Source: Alistipes sp. CAG:435
GTDB taxonomy: Bacteria > Bacteroidota > Bacteroidia > Bacteroidales > UBA932
Assembly: GCA_000433355.1 (NCBI GenBank)
Contig: FR893154.1
Coordinates: 62,001 to 126,000, forward strand
Reading direction: 5' to 3'
Length of the DNA stretch: 64,000 bases
This document shows positions 7,903 through 17,862 of the stretch, one piece after another (positions within the stretch are counted from its first letter, which is position 1; each line of letters starts with the position of its first letter). The notes under the pieces were generated by a model. It was given only the letters and a program-made list of their open reading frames with translations, did no database searches and was not told the DNA's origin. A program made the translations under genes and the position numbers.

Positions 7903-10900
7903 TGCTTTTTAATGTAGTCTTTTGGAAGCACACCGTATTTTTTGAGAAAATTCTTGGCAAAGTAGGATGAAGAGGAGTATCCAACCATGTCTTTGATCTC
8001 ATTGATCCTCATTTTGCCTTCGCTCAGCATCGTTGCGGCTTTCTCAAGCCGGATGTCCTTTATCAGCTCACCTGGACTCATTCCGGTCGTTTCCTTGATT
8101 TTCCTGTAGAGGTTCGAACGGCTTATGTGCAGTTTTTCCGACAGAAAGTTCACATCAAGATTCTGATCGGAAAGGTTGTTGTTGATGGTTTCGTACAGTT
8201 TTTTGACGAACATCTCGTCCTTCGCCGTGAAATTGTCCTCGTTTGCTATCTTGAGGGAAGTGTCCTCGGCGATCTTTTTACGCACTCTTTTGTTTGTTAG
8301 TATGTTGTTGATCTGCGCTATCAACAGTTTCGCGGAGAAGGGCTTCTCAATGTACGCTTCCGCTCCGGCGTCTATTCCGGCAACTTTTGACTCAAGGTCG
8401 GTTTTCGCTGTCAGAAGAATTACAGGGATGTGCTTGAACTCATCATGGTTTTTGACCAAACGGCACAATGAGATTCCATCGAGGTCTGACATCATCACGT
8501 CTGAAATCATGAGGTCTATAGGATGTTGCCTGAGCATCGAGATGGCCGATGTCCCATCCTCTGCCGTGATGACTCTGAACTGTCTGCCAAGAAGCTTCTT
8601 AAGGAATCGGACCATGCTTTTGTTGTCGTCAACCACCATCACGGAAGCCTTTTTCGAGGTCGTGCTGACACTGTCCTCATCCTGGATGTCCTTTTCAGTA
8701 CGTTCTTCCGGATATTCGATGTCATTGTTGCCCAAAGGGATCTCAACCACCATCTCTGTACCTGATTCTGTTTCAGGGTTCACATAGACACTGCCATTGT
8801 GCATTCCTACAAATTTCTTGACCAAGGACAAACCAACACCGACTCCGCCAAGTTTTTGACTGCCAGGTACCTGGTAGAAAGTCTCGAAGATCTTCTCCCG
8901 GAACTCCGGCTCGATCGAAGAACCGTTGTTCCATACTTTCAGTCTGAAAATGTTGTCTTCTTTCTCAAGTGTTATCTTGATGTTTCCTTTGCAGTACTTT
9001 GCGGCGTTGCTGAGAAGGTTGCTGACAATCTTGATGAACTCCTCTTTGTCCACGCTCGCTATGACATGTGGTTCGCAAAGTTGCTTCTCGATGTGGACCT
9101 CATTGCGTTGGAGGGAAATTCTGAACGATTTGAGGACGGTTTCCACCAAGTCGTTGATGTCGGTAGGCACTTTGTTGAGGATGAATCCTTCCTGCTCTAT
9201 GATAGAGAGATCGAGCATCTGCCTTGTCAGTTCGGTCAGCCTGTTGAGGTTCTCTTTCATGACATCGATGCATGACGCTTTCTCCTCTTCTGTGCTTTTC
9301 GGTGATGAAATGATCTCAAAAGGAGCCACTATGAGAGACAGCGGTGTTCTTATCTCATGGGCTATTCCTGTGAAGAACGCAAGCTTGGTGTCATAGACTG
9401 CCTTTTCCTCATCAGCCTTGAGTTCTTCCATCATTCGTTTTTTCTTCTCTGTCTGTCTTTTGTACAAGGATTTGATGATCAAGAAGATCACGGCGAGTCC
9501 TAACAAAAGATAGGTAAGGCATGCCGGTCTGCCAAGCCAAGGACTAGGTTTGACTATGATTGTGACGTTGCGAGAGTTTGATTTGTCCGCCCGCTTGATG
9601 TTCTTGGCATTGATGATGGTCAGACGATACTTTCCGCTCGGTAGATTGGAATAGTAGATTTGGTTGTCGTGTGCCGGAATCCAATCGCTGTCATAGTTCT
9701 CCAGTTTGTAGCAGAATTGACTTGTGCGGGAAGGACACCAGTCCAGCTCGGCGAATGACAGCCTGATGGAATTCTGTCTGTGGTTGATGACGATCTTGTC
9801 AGCGCAGACAATGGATTTATCCAATGAAGCCCCTTTGCCACCAACTTTTACACATTGGTTGTCGATGAACAGATCCGTGAAGAAGATAGGGGCGTCATGC
9901 TGCTGTGCGTTAAGGCTTTCCGGCCGGAATCTCAGGAATCCCTCCGATGTGCCGAAGTACATGAATCCATCGTGATCTTTCATGCCGGATTGGTGCAGGA
10001 ATTGGTTTGATAGTGGGCCTCCAGCGAATGAATAGTTCGTGAAGCATTCATTCGCCGGGTCAAAGCATGATAAGCCGTTGTTGGTGGATATCCATATTTT
10101 CCCGGAATTATCTTCCAAGACTTTCTCTATGACATCGTTAGGTAGTCCGTCTTCGGTTGTGTACGATGTGAACCTTTGGGTCGCATGGTCGTAACGGCAT
10201 ATTCCTTTGCCTTCTGTGTGTATCCAGACATTTCCTTTGCTGTCTTTGAACAGCCCGGTGATTTGATTGCCGCACAGACTGTCCGGGTCTCCCGCCGTGT
10301 GGCGGAACATGCTCCATTTTTTCGTCCTTGGATTGTACCAGTAGATTCCGTTGTTGTAGCAGGACATCCAGAAATTCTGTTCGTCATCCTCGATGATGTC
10401 GCTGATCAGTTCATTGTTGTCACGGGTGATCAACACATCAACCACGCCGCTTTTCGTGTGGATCTCATTAGCTCCTCTTGTGGTTCCGACAAGCATGTTC
10501 CCTTCAGAGCTTAGGAACAATGACATGATGCTGTTGTCGTTGAGTGCGTTCTCTGTGTCAGACCGCTCTGTAGGGTATTTTTTCAGATTGTGCGTCTTCA
10601 GGTCGATCTCGTCCAGACCTTTACCCATGTAGCCGACCCAAAGCGTGTTGTCGTTGATGAGTATAAGATTGATGTTCTTTCCGGAAAGCTGGACTCCTTT
10701 GAGCGGGTCTTGGTTGAAACTCCTTGTCTTTGGAGAAAACTTCACAAGCCCCTTGTCGGTGGCGAACCAGACATTTCCGTCGTTGTCCTGGGCGAATGAT
10801 TTGATCTGTCCGTCATTGAACCCGTTTCCGTAGGAACACGGATAGAGTTCAAAGTCGTTGTAATTGTCTGGAAGATAGTTTACTCCTCTTGACAAGGTAC

Positions 10901-11879
10901 AGAACCATAACCCGCCGTTATGGTCCTTCAGGATGCTTGTTATCTCATTGCTTGATAAGGTGTTCTTCTTTGTCAGATCCGATTTGAACACTCGGATGTC
11001 GGCGGTTTTCCTGTCATAGACGTAAAGTCCGTCACCTGTCCCAATCCAGATTTTATCCTTCGCTACCAGTATGTCGTTGACGAACATGTCCTTGTCAGGA
11101 ACCGTAAAGACCAGATCGGATTCTCCGGTCACCCTGTTGAATGTGAACACACCATCCTTTGGCGTTCCGATCAGCAAGTCATTTGTGCTGCTTTCCACTA
11201 TCTTATTGACACCGCTTTTGTACAGCGTGTTGTACAGCACGAATGAGTCAGTCTTCTCGTCGAACCGGTTCAATCCTGCCGAGTTGTAGCCGATCGTGCC
11301 GGCCCAGATGGTGCTGTCGTTGTCGCAACAGATGGTCAGCACCTCATCCACGGCCAATGTTCCTTTGCCGGAGCAATAGCACTTGAGTTCGTCTCTTTTG
11401 GTGTTATACCTGAATATTCCGTGAGAGTAGTCGGCTATCCAGATGTCTCCGTCCTTTCCTTTCGCGATGTCGGTGATCTTGTCCGTGATCCTCTTTCCGT
11501 CAGCGGTTGCCTTTTCCATCGGAATGAAAGTTTCCTTTTGGGGATTGAATATGTACAATCCTGAGATTGTCCCGACCCAGAACAGTCCGGAATCGTCCTC
11601 CATCAAAGACACGAAAGAACTTACTGGTGTGGTGTCTTGCCCACTGTCGGAGAATGTGAATGACTTGAAGTTCTTCCCGTCGTAGCGGTTGAGGCCCTCG
11701 CTTGTGGCAAACCAGATGAATCCATTCTTGTCCTCTATCGCCTTGTTGACACAATTGTGCGAAAGACCATTCTCCATCGTGAGCCTGTTGAAATAAACAG
11801 AGGGACTCTGAGAGAACGACAGAGCTGTCCAGAAAAAGGATAAAATAATGCACGAGCGATGCAGGAAATTCATGACCAT
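7899..11879 (-). CDS. Hybrid two-component system sensor/regulator (HTCS)
   Basis: One-protein signalling system that senses a glycan fragment in the periplasm and activates the locus. The 1326 residues are in the standard order: signal peptide, repeated Reg_prop beta-propeller blades (about 30-660), Y_Y_Y domain (about 700-775), one membrane helix (786-803), HisKA with phospho-acceptor H841 in HEIRTP, HATPase with N-box NLLSNAAKYC (954-963) and GVGVGLSLVKKF, receiver domain with phospho-acceptor D1127 and K1179, and an AraC-type helix-turn-helix (about 1225-1326). All key residues are present. It is divergent from susC, and the spacer holds a repeated ATTGTTCCAA. Such regulators usually control loci for plant or microbial polysaccharides. 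Confidence 0.96.
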   Translation of the reverse strand: MVMNFLHRSCIILSFFWTALSFSQSPSVYFNRLTMENGLSHNCVNKAIEDKNGFIWFATSEGLNRYDGKNFKSFTFSDSGQDTTPVSSFVSLMEDDSGLFWVGTISGLYIFNPQKETFIPMEKATADGKRITDKITDIAKGKDGDIWIADYSHGIFRYNTKRDELKCYCSGKGTLAVDEVLTICCDNDSTIWAGTIGYNSAGLNRFDEKTDSFVLYNTLYKSGVNKIVESSTNDLLIGTPKDGVFTFNRVTGESDLVFTVPDKDMFVNDILVAKDKIWIGTGDGLYVYDRKTADIRVFKSDLTKKNTLSSNEITSILKDHNGGLWFCTLSRGVNYLPDNYNDFELYPCSYGNGFNDGQIKSFAQDNDGNVWFATDKGLVKFSPKTRSFNQDPLKGVQLSGKNINLILINDNTLWVGYMGKGLDEIDLKTHNLKKYPTERSDTENALNDNSIMSLFLSSEGNMLVGTTRGANEIHTKSGVVDVLITRDNNELISDIIEDDEQNFWMSCYNNGIYWYNPRTKKWSMFRHTAGDPDSLCGNQITGLFKDSKGNVWIHTEGKGICRYDHATQRFTSYTTEDGLPNDVIEKVLEDNSGKIWISTNNGLSCFDPANECFTNYSFAGGPLSNQFLHQSGMKDHDGFMYFGTSEGFLRFRPESLNAQQHDAPIFFTDLFIDNQCVKVGGKGASLDKSIVCADKIVINHRQNSIRLSFAELDWCPSRTSQFCYKLENYDSDWIPAHDNQIYYSNLPSGKYRLTIINAKNIKRADKSNSRNVTIIVKPSPWLGRPACLTYLLLGLAVIFLIIKSLYKRQTEKKKRMMEELKADEEKAVYDTKLAFFTGIAHEIRTPLSLIVAPFEIISSPKSTEEEKASCIDVMKENLNRLTELTRQMLDLSIIEQEGFILNKVPTDINDLVETVLKSFRISLQRNEVHIEKQLCEPHVIASVDKEEFIKIVSNLLSNAAKYCKGNIKITLEKEDNIFRLKVWNNGSSIEPEFREKIFETFYQVPGSQKLGGVGVGLSLVKKFVGMHNGSVYVNPETESGTEMVVEIPLGNNDIEYPEERTEKDIQDEDSVSTTSKKASVMVVDDNKSMVRFLKKLLGRQFRVITAEDGTSAISMLRQHPIDLMISDVMMSDLDGISLCRLVKNHDEFKHIPVILLTAKTDLESKVAGIDAGAEAYIEKPFSAKLLIAQINNILTNKRVRKKIAEDTSLKIANEDNFTAKDEMFVKKLYETINNNLSDQNLDVNFLSEKLHISRSNLYRKIKETTGMSPGELIKDIRLEKAATMLSEGKMRINEIKDMVGYSSSSYFAKNFLKKYGVLPKDYIKKQ

Positions 11880-11903
11880 TGTTTATTTGATGCCGAAGTT
11901 AGT

Positions 11904-11911
11904 CAAACATA
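11904..11911 (-). promoter_or_regulatory. -7 box of the HTCS promoter
   Basis: TATGTTTG on the minus strand (TAnnTTTG), 25 bases upstream of the HTCS start. The direct repeat at 11920-11949 covers the position of its -33 region, which would allow autoregulation. Confidence 0.45.
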
Positions 11912-11919
11912 AGGAAAGA

Positions 11920-11949
11920 ATTGTTCCAATAACGACAGTATTGTTCCAA
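11920..11949. promoter_or_regulatory. Direct repeat, candidate HTCS operator
   Basis: ATTGTTCCAA occurs at 11920-11929 and again at 11940-11949, a period of 20 bases or about two DNA turns, in the spacer between the divergent HTCS and susC genes. A related inverted TTGGAAT lies at 11991. AraC-type domains usually bind two half-sites on one DNA face, so this is the best operator candidate for the locus; binding itself is inferred. Confidence 0.5.
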
Positions 11950-12059
11950 AATCGGATTTCTTAAACGTTTTGGGCTATTCAAATCCTTAATTGGAATGAA
12001 TCGAAATCGTTTTTTCGTTAAATAAAGCCAAATTCGCACCGCAAAGAAAAAACACTAAA

Positions 12060-15000
12060 ATGATGGCATTTTCCAATCAACTAAGGAATATGGCGGGAGC
12101 GCTGGTCATGCTGTTCCTGGCCATAGGTCTGAATCATGGTTCCGCCTGGGCTCAGGGTCGGTCGGTATCCGGCTCCGTGAAGGATGTGGGAGGCAATCCT
12201 GTCATCGGTGCGGGAGTCCTTGTAAAGGGAACCGATCGGGGGACTACCACGGATCTGGACGGAAACTACACGCTTCCTGTCCAAGGAACCGGAACCGTCA
12301 CGTTAACATTCTCAAGTTTGGGCTACCGTGAGAGGAACGTACAGATTCCTCAATCTCAATCAGTCTTGAATGTCGTTCTGGAAGAAGACATGACAACATT
12401 GAATGATGTGGTCGTCGTTGCTTACGGAACACAGAAAAGAGCTTCGTTGACGGGCGCTATCTCTTCCGTCAACTCACAGGCGCTGAAAGAGACCAGGAGC
12501 GAGAATGTCGTGAATATGCTTGCGGGAAAAATGGCTGGAGTCCGTGTGGTGCAGACTTCCGGAGAACCAGGCTCGTTTTCTTCCTCGATCAACATACGAG
12601 GTCTGGGTCAACCTCTTGTCATCATTGACGGTGTCCCGCGTGACAACATGGAGAGACTTGACGCCAACGAGATCGAAAGTATATCCACATTGAAGGACGC
12701 CTCGGCGGCCATTTATGGTATGAGGGCATCGAATGGAGTTATCCTTATCACAACGAAGAAAGGCAAATCCGGTGACTCGCACATTGAATATGAAGGCTAC
12801 GCTGGGTTCTCCACTCCGATCAACACCCCTGACGGATTGAACGCGTGGCAGTTCATGGAAATCACCAACGAAAACAACATCATGCGTGGTTCCATGGCAC
12901 CAGGATCCTTTGTCTATTCTCTGGATGAGATTGAAAAATACAAAAGCGGACAGAAGGTCGGTACGGAATGGTGGAGGATCAACAACAACAATTATTCTCC
13001 TCAGACATCTCACACGGTGTCAATGTCGGGAGGAAACGATAAGATCCAATATTTCTCAAACTTCGCCTATCTCAGCCAGCAGGGTGTTTTCAGCACTGGT
13101 GACCTGAACTACGAAAGGTTCAACCTGCGCAGCAACATCTCGGCTGATGTCACCAAAAACCTGAAGGCAGAGGTCCTCATCAACGGCATGATGGACACCA
13201 AGAACAGCCCTTATTACGACACAGAGATCTTCTACCGTACTGCATGGGTTGAGAAACCTGTGGACGCTGCATACGCCAACTACACCAAGCCGTACATGCA
13301 GAACATCTCCCAGGGCTACAACCCTCTGGCCATCACTGATTCCGACATCGTCGGTTACAAGAGAAACAAGCAGAGGCTCATTCAGGTGACGGGAACATTG
13401 ACTTATGACTTCCCTTGGGTAGAAGGGCTTCAGGCCAAGGCTTCATACTCCTATGACTACACGAACTGGGAGTTCAAGGAGCTGAAGAAATCCTATACGC
13501 TCTACACCTATAACATTGACGCCAACGAGTTCATCCCTTCTGTCTACGGTGGAAAGGATGACGATCCGGATCTCAATTCGATCAAACGCGGCACACGCTT
13601 CAGCCAGAACAACCTGCTTCAGGCCTCATTGAGCTACAATCATGATTTCGGGAAGCATCATGTCGCCGCGCTTGCCCTTTATGAGCAGCAGACAACCGAC
13701 ATGGACAACTTCTACGCCATGCGCTACATCCAGATGAATTCTCTTGGTGAACTTTCAAACGGTGTCAGCGACGGTCAGGTCGGTTCTATGGATTCTGCTT
13801 ATTACACGAGCGGGGTCAGGACATCCGACCAGAGCGGACTTTGGAAGATCGCCAGCAAGTCCTTGGTCGGCAGGATAAATTACGATTGGTCGGAAAGATA
13901 CTACATTGAGGCGGCGTTCCGCTATGACGGTTCGTCCAAGTTCTACAAAGGACACCAGTGGGGTTTCTTCCCGTCAGTGTCTGCCGGATGGCGCATCTCT
14001 GAGGAACCATTTGTCAAAAACCTCAGTCTCAATTTTCTCGACAATCTCAAGCTGCGCGCCTCGTTCGGAGAGTCAGGAGACGACAGCACAGCCAATTTCC
14101 AGTACATCGAAGGTTATGAATATGGCCCCGGCTCCATTGACTGGTGGCCGATACTCTGGAACGGCAAGGATCAGAATCTGGTCAAGTTGCTTGCTACGCC
14201 TAACGAGAATCTGACATGGATCAGGACTCAGACAGCGAACATCGGTCTTGACGGAAATTTCTGGAACGGCCTTTTGGGATTCGAGATCGATTTCTTCCAG
14301 CGCTACCGAACCGGCAAGCCTGCCACAAGAAACGTGACGATTCCTGACTGGCTCGGACAGAGCCTCGCGCAGGAAAATCTCAACAGTGACCGCACGAGGG
14401 GATTTGACCTTACCGTCCGTCACCATAACCACTTTGGAGATTTCCTGTATGGCATTACAGGAAACATGGCGTTCTCCAGGATGATGAACCGTTATGTTGA
14501 ACACACGGACTACGGCACCCAGTACCTTAACTGGAGAAACAACTCGACAAACCGGTACAACGACATCTGGTGGGGCTATGACTATGCTGGCCAGTTCAAT
14601 GATCTTTACGAGATCTGGGATGCTCCGATCATGGACAACCTTGGCAACTCGCAGCTCAAGCCTGGAGACTACTGCTATGAGGATTGGAACGGAGACGGTG
14701 TGATTGATGAGAATGACCTTCATCCGATCAAATATGGCGCCCAGACCTCCCCTGTGCTTTATTATGGCCTTACGCTTGACCTTTCATGGAAAGGCATCGA
14801 CTTGACGGCTGTGTTCCAAGGCGGGGCGTTCAACAATGTGAAATACGACTGGTATCTGTCCACTCCGTTCATCTACGACAAGAACGGACCGGATTTCTTC
14901 TTTGATCGCTGGCACATGGAGGACGCTTCGGCTGATCCTCTCGATCCTCGAACGAAGTGGGTTCGCGGCTACCTTCCGACCACAAGTCAAGGCAGCAACG

Positions 15001-15266
15001 CCATGAGCCTGAACACAAGCACATCCGCGGCTTCCCTTCACGAGGCGTCCTACATTCGTCTTAAGTCTCTGGAACTCGGCTACACCCTTCCGAAGAAATG
15101 GGTGCAGAAAGTCAACGCATCTTCAGTGAGAGTGTTCACTAACGCCTACAACCTGCTGACATGCACAGGACTTAAATACCTTGATCCGGAGCATCCGTCT
15201 TCCGGTTACGGCACTACATATCCTTTGATCTGCACTGTCAATTTCGGAGTTAACATTAAATTTTAA
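12060..15266 (+). CDS. susC: SusC-type TonB-dependent outer-membrane transporter
   Basis: Imports oligosaccharides across the outer membrane with TonB energy. The 1068-residue protein has a signal peptide (cleaved near AWAQ, about residue 32), a carboxypeptidase-regulatory-like domain (about 35-115), a plug with the SusC signature (NMLAGKMAGV and NIRGLGQPLVIIDGVPRD) and a beta-barrel ending in the aromatic-rich CTVNFGVNIKF. It is the first gene of the plus-strand run to 25595 and is followed after six bases by its SusD partner. Start at the first ATG of an ATGATG pair. The symbol marks family membership; the substrate is not known to be starch. Confidence 0.95.
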   Translation: MMAFSNQLRNMAGALVMLFLAIGLNHGSAWAQGRSVSGSVKDVGGNPVIGAGVLVKGTDRGTTTDLDGNYTLPVQGTGTVTLTFSSLGYRERNVQIPQSQSVLNVVLEEDMTTLNDVVVVAYGTQKRASLTGAISSVNSQALKETRSENVVNMLAGKMAGVRVVQTSGEPGSFSSSINIRGLGQPLVIIDGVPRDNMERLDANEIESISTLKDASAAIYGMRASNGVILITTKKGKSGDSHIEYEGYAGFSTPINTPDGLNAWQFMEITNENNIMRGSMAPGSFVYSLDEIEKYKSGQKVGTEWWRINNNNYSPQTSHTVSMSGGNDKIQYFSNFAYLSQQGVFSTGDLNYERFNLRSNISADVTKNLKAEVLINGMMDTKNSPYYDTEIFYRTAWVEKPVDAAYANYTKPYMQNISQGYNPLAITDSDIVGYKRNKQRLIQVTGTLTYDFPWVEGLQAKASYSYDYTNWEFKELKKSYTLYTYNIDANEFIPSVYGGKDDDPDLNSIKRGTRFSQNNLLQASLSYNHDFGKHHVAALALYEQQTTDMDNFYAMRYIQMNSLGELSNGVSDGQVGSMDSAYYTSGVRTSDQSGLWKIASKSLVGRINYDWSERYYIEAAFRYDGSSKFYKGHQWGFFPSVSAGWRISEEPFVKNLSLNFLDNLKLRASFGESGDDSTANFQYIEGYEYGPGSIDWWPILWNGKDQNLVKLLATPNENLTWIRTQTANIGLDGNFWNGLLGFEIDFFQRYRTGKPATRNVTIPDWLGQSLAQENLNSDRTRGFDLTVRHHNHFGDFLYGITGNMAFSRMMNRYVEHTDYGTQYLNWRNNSTNRYNDIWWGYDYAGQFNDLYEIWDAPIMDNLGNSQLKPGDYCYEDWNGDGVIDENDLHPIKYGAQTSPVLYYGLTLDLSWKGIDLTAVFQGGAFNNVKYDWYLSTPFIYDKNGPDFFFDRWHMEDASADPLDPRTKWVRGYLPTTSQGSNAMSLNTSTSAASLHEASYIRLKSLELGYTLPKKWVQKVNASSVRVFTNAYNLLTCTGLKYLDPEHPSSGYGTTYPLICTVNFGVNIKF

Positions 15267-15272
15267 GGCACT

Positions 15273-17144
15273 ATGAGATTAAGAAACATATTCCTTACGG
15301 CAAGCGCCTCCTTTATGGCTCTGGTGAGCGGCTCTTGTGTCAGTCTTGACATCGAGCCGACAAAAAATCTCAGGGAAGACCAGGTCTATGGCAATGAGGT
15401 CGGAATAACCGCGGCCTTGGCGACATTGTATGCCTATCTGCCTATCGCCGCGCATAACGCCAGTGTGGTCGGTGGCATCAACGGTGACAACGGCATGCCT
15501 TTCTCCATCTGGAACAATCCGAGCGTGGTGACTGGAGAAGCCGAGGTGATTCCTCTTCGTGTGGCCATGGCTCCTAAGTCTTGCAATGGCGACATGCTTG
15601 CATGGTGGGACTACAGCGCCATACGTTACGCTAATCTTGCCATCAAGGGAATAACCGCCAACAAGGACAAATTCACCGGACAGGAGAAGAAATATAACCA
15701 TTGGCTCGGTGAGGCTTATTTCTGCAGGGCGTTCATGTATTTCGCCATGGTCAGAAGTTATGGCGGCGTTCCGATCGTCACATCTGCGGAAAGCTACGTC
15801 AACATGACAGATGATGAGCTTGTCAAGCCGAGAAACACTGAGCGTGAGTGCTACGATTTCATCGCCGAGGATCTTGACAAGGCCTATGAACTGATGGAAG
15901 AGAATGAACTTGCCGCAGGACGCGCCAACAAGTACATAGCCGCCGGACTCAAGGCCCGCGCGATGCTGACCGCCGCATGTGAGGCGAAGCATTCCTCCAT
16001 ACAGCTTGACGGCCTTTGCGGAATTTCCTCATCGGAAATGTCGCGGTACTATAAGCTGGCCTACGACGCGGCTTGCAAGGCCATGGACAACGGCGGAAAG
16101 TATGAGCTGTACAACGTCTACAACGACGGGACAGAAGCAGGCATGATCAAAAACTACTGGAACATATTCATTGATGAGTCTTCCGCCAATAAGGAAAGAA
16201 TGTTCATCAAAGAATATAATGCCGGTGCTTCCACGCCTCGTCCGGAGAACTGGACATGCCAGCAGCTCCCTTACCACTATTCCATGGTGACTGATTCCGG
16301 AGAGATTTCTCCTACTGTAGAGTGGCTTCTTCTCTTTGATGACAAGAATGGAAACCCTTTCAGACTCAACATAGGAACTGATTCTGATCCTGTTCGTTAC
16401 GACAACACTCAGGATCTCTTTGCGGACGCCCAGCCGAGACTCAAGGCATCCGTCCTTGTTCCTGGAGCCGAGATTCCGGGGCGCAATGGAGCGATTTTCG
16501 AGGTAAGGAAAGGAATCTATGACAGTTATCCTGGAGGAAAACTTTATGAATCAGCGTCTTTCTCTGAAAAACATCCTTCCGGCATGACCATCCAGGGATG
16601 GTGCGGAGTGGGCAGTCAGATGACCAACGGCAATGGTTGCCTGGTGTGGAAGTGGGTGGATCCATCGGCCACGGCAAACTTCTGGGCCGGTTCGGTTGAC
16701 TGGATCGAGATGCGCTACGCGGAGATTCTGCTCAGCAAGGCTGAGGCTGCGGTCAATCTGATCGGGCAGGAAGTCAACGACCGTGTCGTGACCATGGAAG
16801 ATGCCCTTGGGCCGATCAACCAGATCAGGAAAAGAGCCGGAACGAAGGAACTTACCACTGTTGACGAGGCGAAGGTCATCAACGAGAGGCGTTGCGAGCT
16901 GGCTTTTGAGAACCGGACGTTCTGGGATCTCAAACGTTGGAGGATGTTCGAAAGTACAATCCAGAACAAGACGTTCAACGCTCTTTACCCTTACTACGTT
17001 GTGGATGAAGGCAAGTACATTTTCAATCTTCATGAACGTACAGAGCTTCGTTACACTTATGACAGCAAGTCATATTATGCTCCGATCTCGTCCGACGTCA
17101 TCGCCAAGAGCAACGGAGCCATAGTGCAGAATCCTGGATATTAA
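15273..17144 (+). CDS. susD: SusD/RagB-type glycan-binding lipoprotein
   Basis: Surface lipoprotein that forms the lid of the SusC transporter and captures glycan. The 623-residue protein has a lipobox (LVSGSC, Cys at residue 21), the N-terminal SusD-like TPR region (YFCRAFMYFAMVRSYGGVPIV, split here as YFCRAFMYF and SYGGVPIV), and the C-terminal RagB/SusD domain with RRCELAFENRTFWDLKRW-type text. It follows susC by six bases. The glycan specificity cannot be read from sequence. Confidence 0.95.
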   Translation: MRLRNIFLTASASFMALVSGSCVSLDIEPTKNLREDQVYGNEVGITAALATLYAYLPIAAHNASVVGGINGDNGMPFSIWNNPSVVTGEAEVIPLRVAMAPKSCNGDMLAWWDYSAIRYANLAIKGITANKDKFTGQEKKYNHWLGEAYFCRAFMYFAMVRSYGGVPIVTSAESYVNMTDDELVKPRNTERECYDFIAEDLDKAYELMEENELAAGRANKYIAAGLKARAMLTAACEAKHSSIQLDGLCGISSSEMSRYYKLAYDAACKAMDNGGKYELYNVYNDGTEAGMIKNYWNIFIDESSANKERMFIKEYNAGASTPRPENWTCQQLPYHYSMVTDSGEISPTVEWLLLFDDKNGNPFRLNIGTDSDPVRYDNTQDLFADAQPRLKASVLVPGAEIPGRNGAIFEVRKGIYDSYPGGKLYESASFSEKHPSGMTIQGWCGVGSQMTNGNGCLVWKWVDPSATANFWAGSVDWIEMRYAEILLSKAEAAVNLIGQEVNDRVVTMEDALGPINQIRKRAGTKELTTVDEAKVINERRCELAFENRTFWDLKRWRMFESTIQNKTFNALYPYYVVDEGKYIFNLHERTELRYTYDSKSYYAPISSDVIAKSNGAIVQNPGY

Positions 17145-17163
17145 CAGAAAACCTGAAAAGAGA

Positions 17164-17847
17164 ATGAAAAAGATAGCAATTTTGATCAGTGCTTTGATTC
17201 CGCTGCTTTGTTCCTGCACGGTGGACACTTATGACACACCTTCTGAGACGCTTACCGGGAAACTGGTCTGTCCGGACGGTTCTCCGTTGATCACGGAACA
17301 ACCCAACGGATTCAAGATCAGGCTCAACGAAGTGGTAGGCGGAAATGTCACCAATCTTCCTCAAGATTTCTGGGGCAGGGCTGACGGCACTTTCACGAAC
17401 ACGAAGATATTCAAAGGAACCTATGTGGTCCAGCCCATAGAGGGAGCTTTCTTTGCCGTGGATCCGGTTGAAGTTGACATCGATGGGACGATGGAGCTTA
17501 CTTTCGAGGTCACTCCGTTTGTGACAATTGCCGCAAGCATAACCGCCAGCGGTCCGGATCTCATCGCCAAGTACCGCATAACCAAGGCTCCCGGAGCTGG
17601 CAACATCACGACGGCAAGGCTTCTGCTTTCCAAGTGGAATCCCAATGTGGGGATGAACCGGACAGATTATGAGGCCGTAAGGGATTTGAGCAAGACCGAC
17701 GACGCGACAGTCACCTCGACAACTTACACAGACTCCATCCGTGACTGTCTTGAGGCAGGTGTAACCTATTATGCCAGAGTTGCCGTGCTTTCCTCAAATG
17801 TGGCGGGACGCTACAACCTTTCCGAAGTGGTCAAGATCGAGATGTAG
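17164..17847 (+). CDS. DUF3823-type lipoprotein
   Basis: A 227-residue lipoprotein (lipobox LLCSC, then TVDTYDTPSETLTGKL) with the look of DUF3823 proteins, which are commonly encoded right after SusD in Bacteroidetes loci. Two beta-sandwich halves are apparent: about residues 30-110 and 115-225, the second ending in a fibronectin-like YYARVAVLSSN stretch. It is probably an accessory surface glycan-binding protein. It lies 19 bases after susD in the same operon. Family call is from recall of the sequence type; function is inferred. Confidence 0.75.
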   Translation: MKKIAILISALIPLLCSCTVDTYDTPSETLTGKLVCPDGSPLITEQPNGFKIRLNEVVGGNVTNLPQDFWGRADGTFTNTKIFKGTYVVQPIEGAFFAVDPVEVDIDGTMELTFEVTPFVTIAASITASGPDLIAKYRITKAPGAGNITTARLLLSKWNPNVGMNRTDYEAVRDLSKTDDATVTSTTYTDSIRDCLEAGVTYYARVAVLSSNVAGRYNLSEVVKIEM

Positions 17848-17862
17848 AACAAACAAAAGTGA

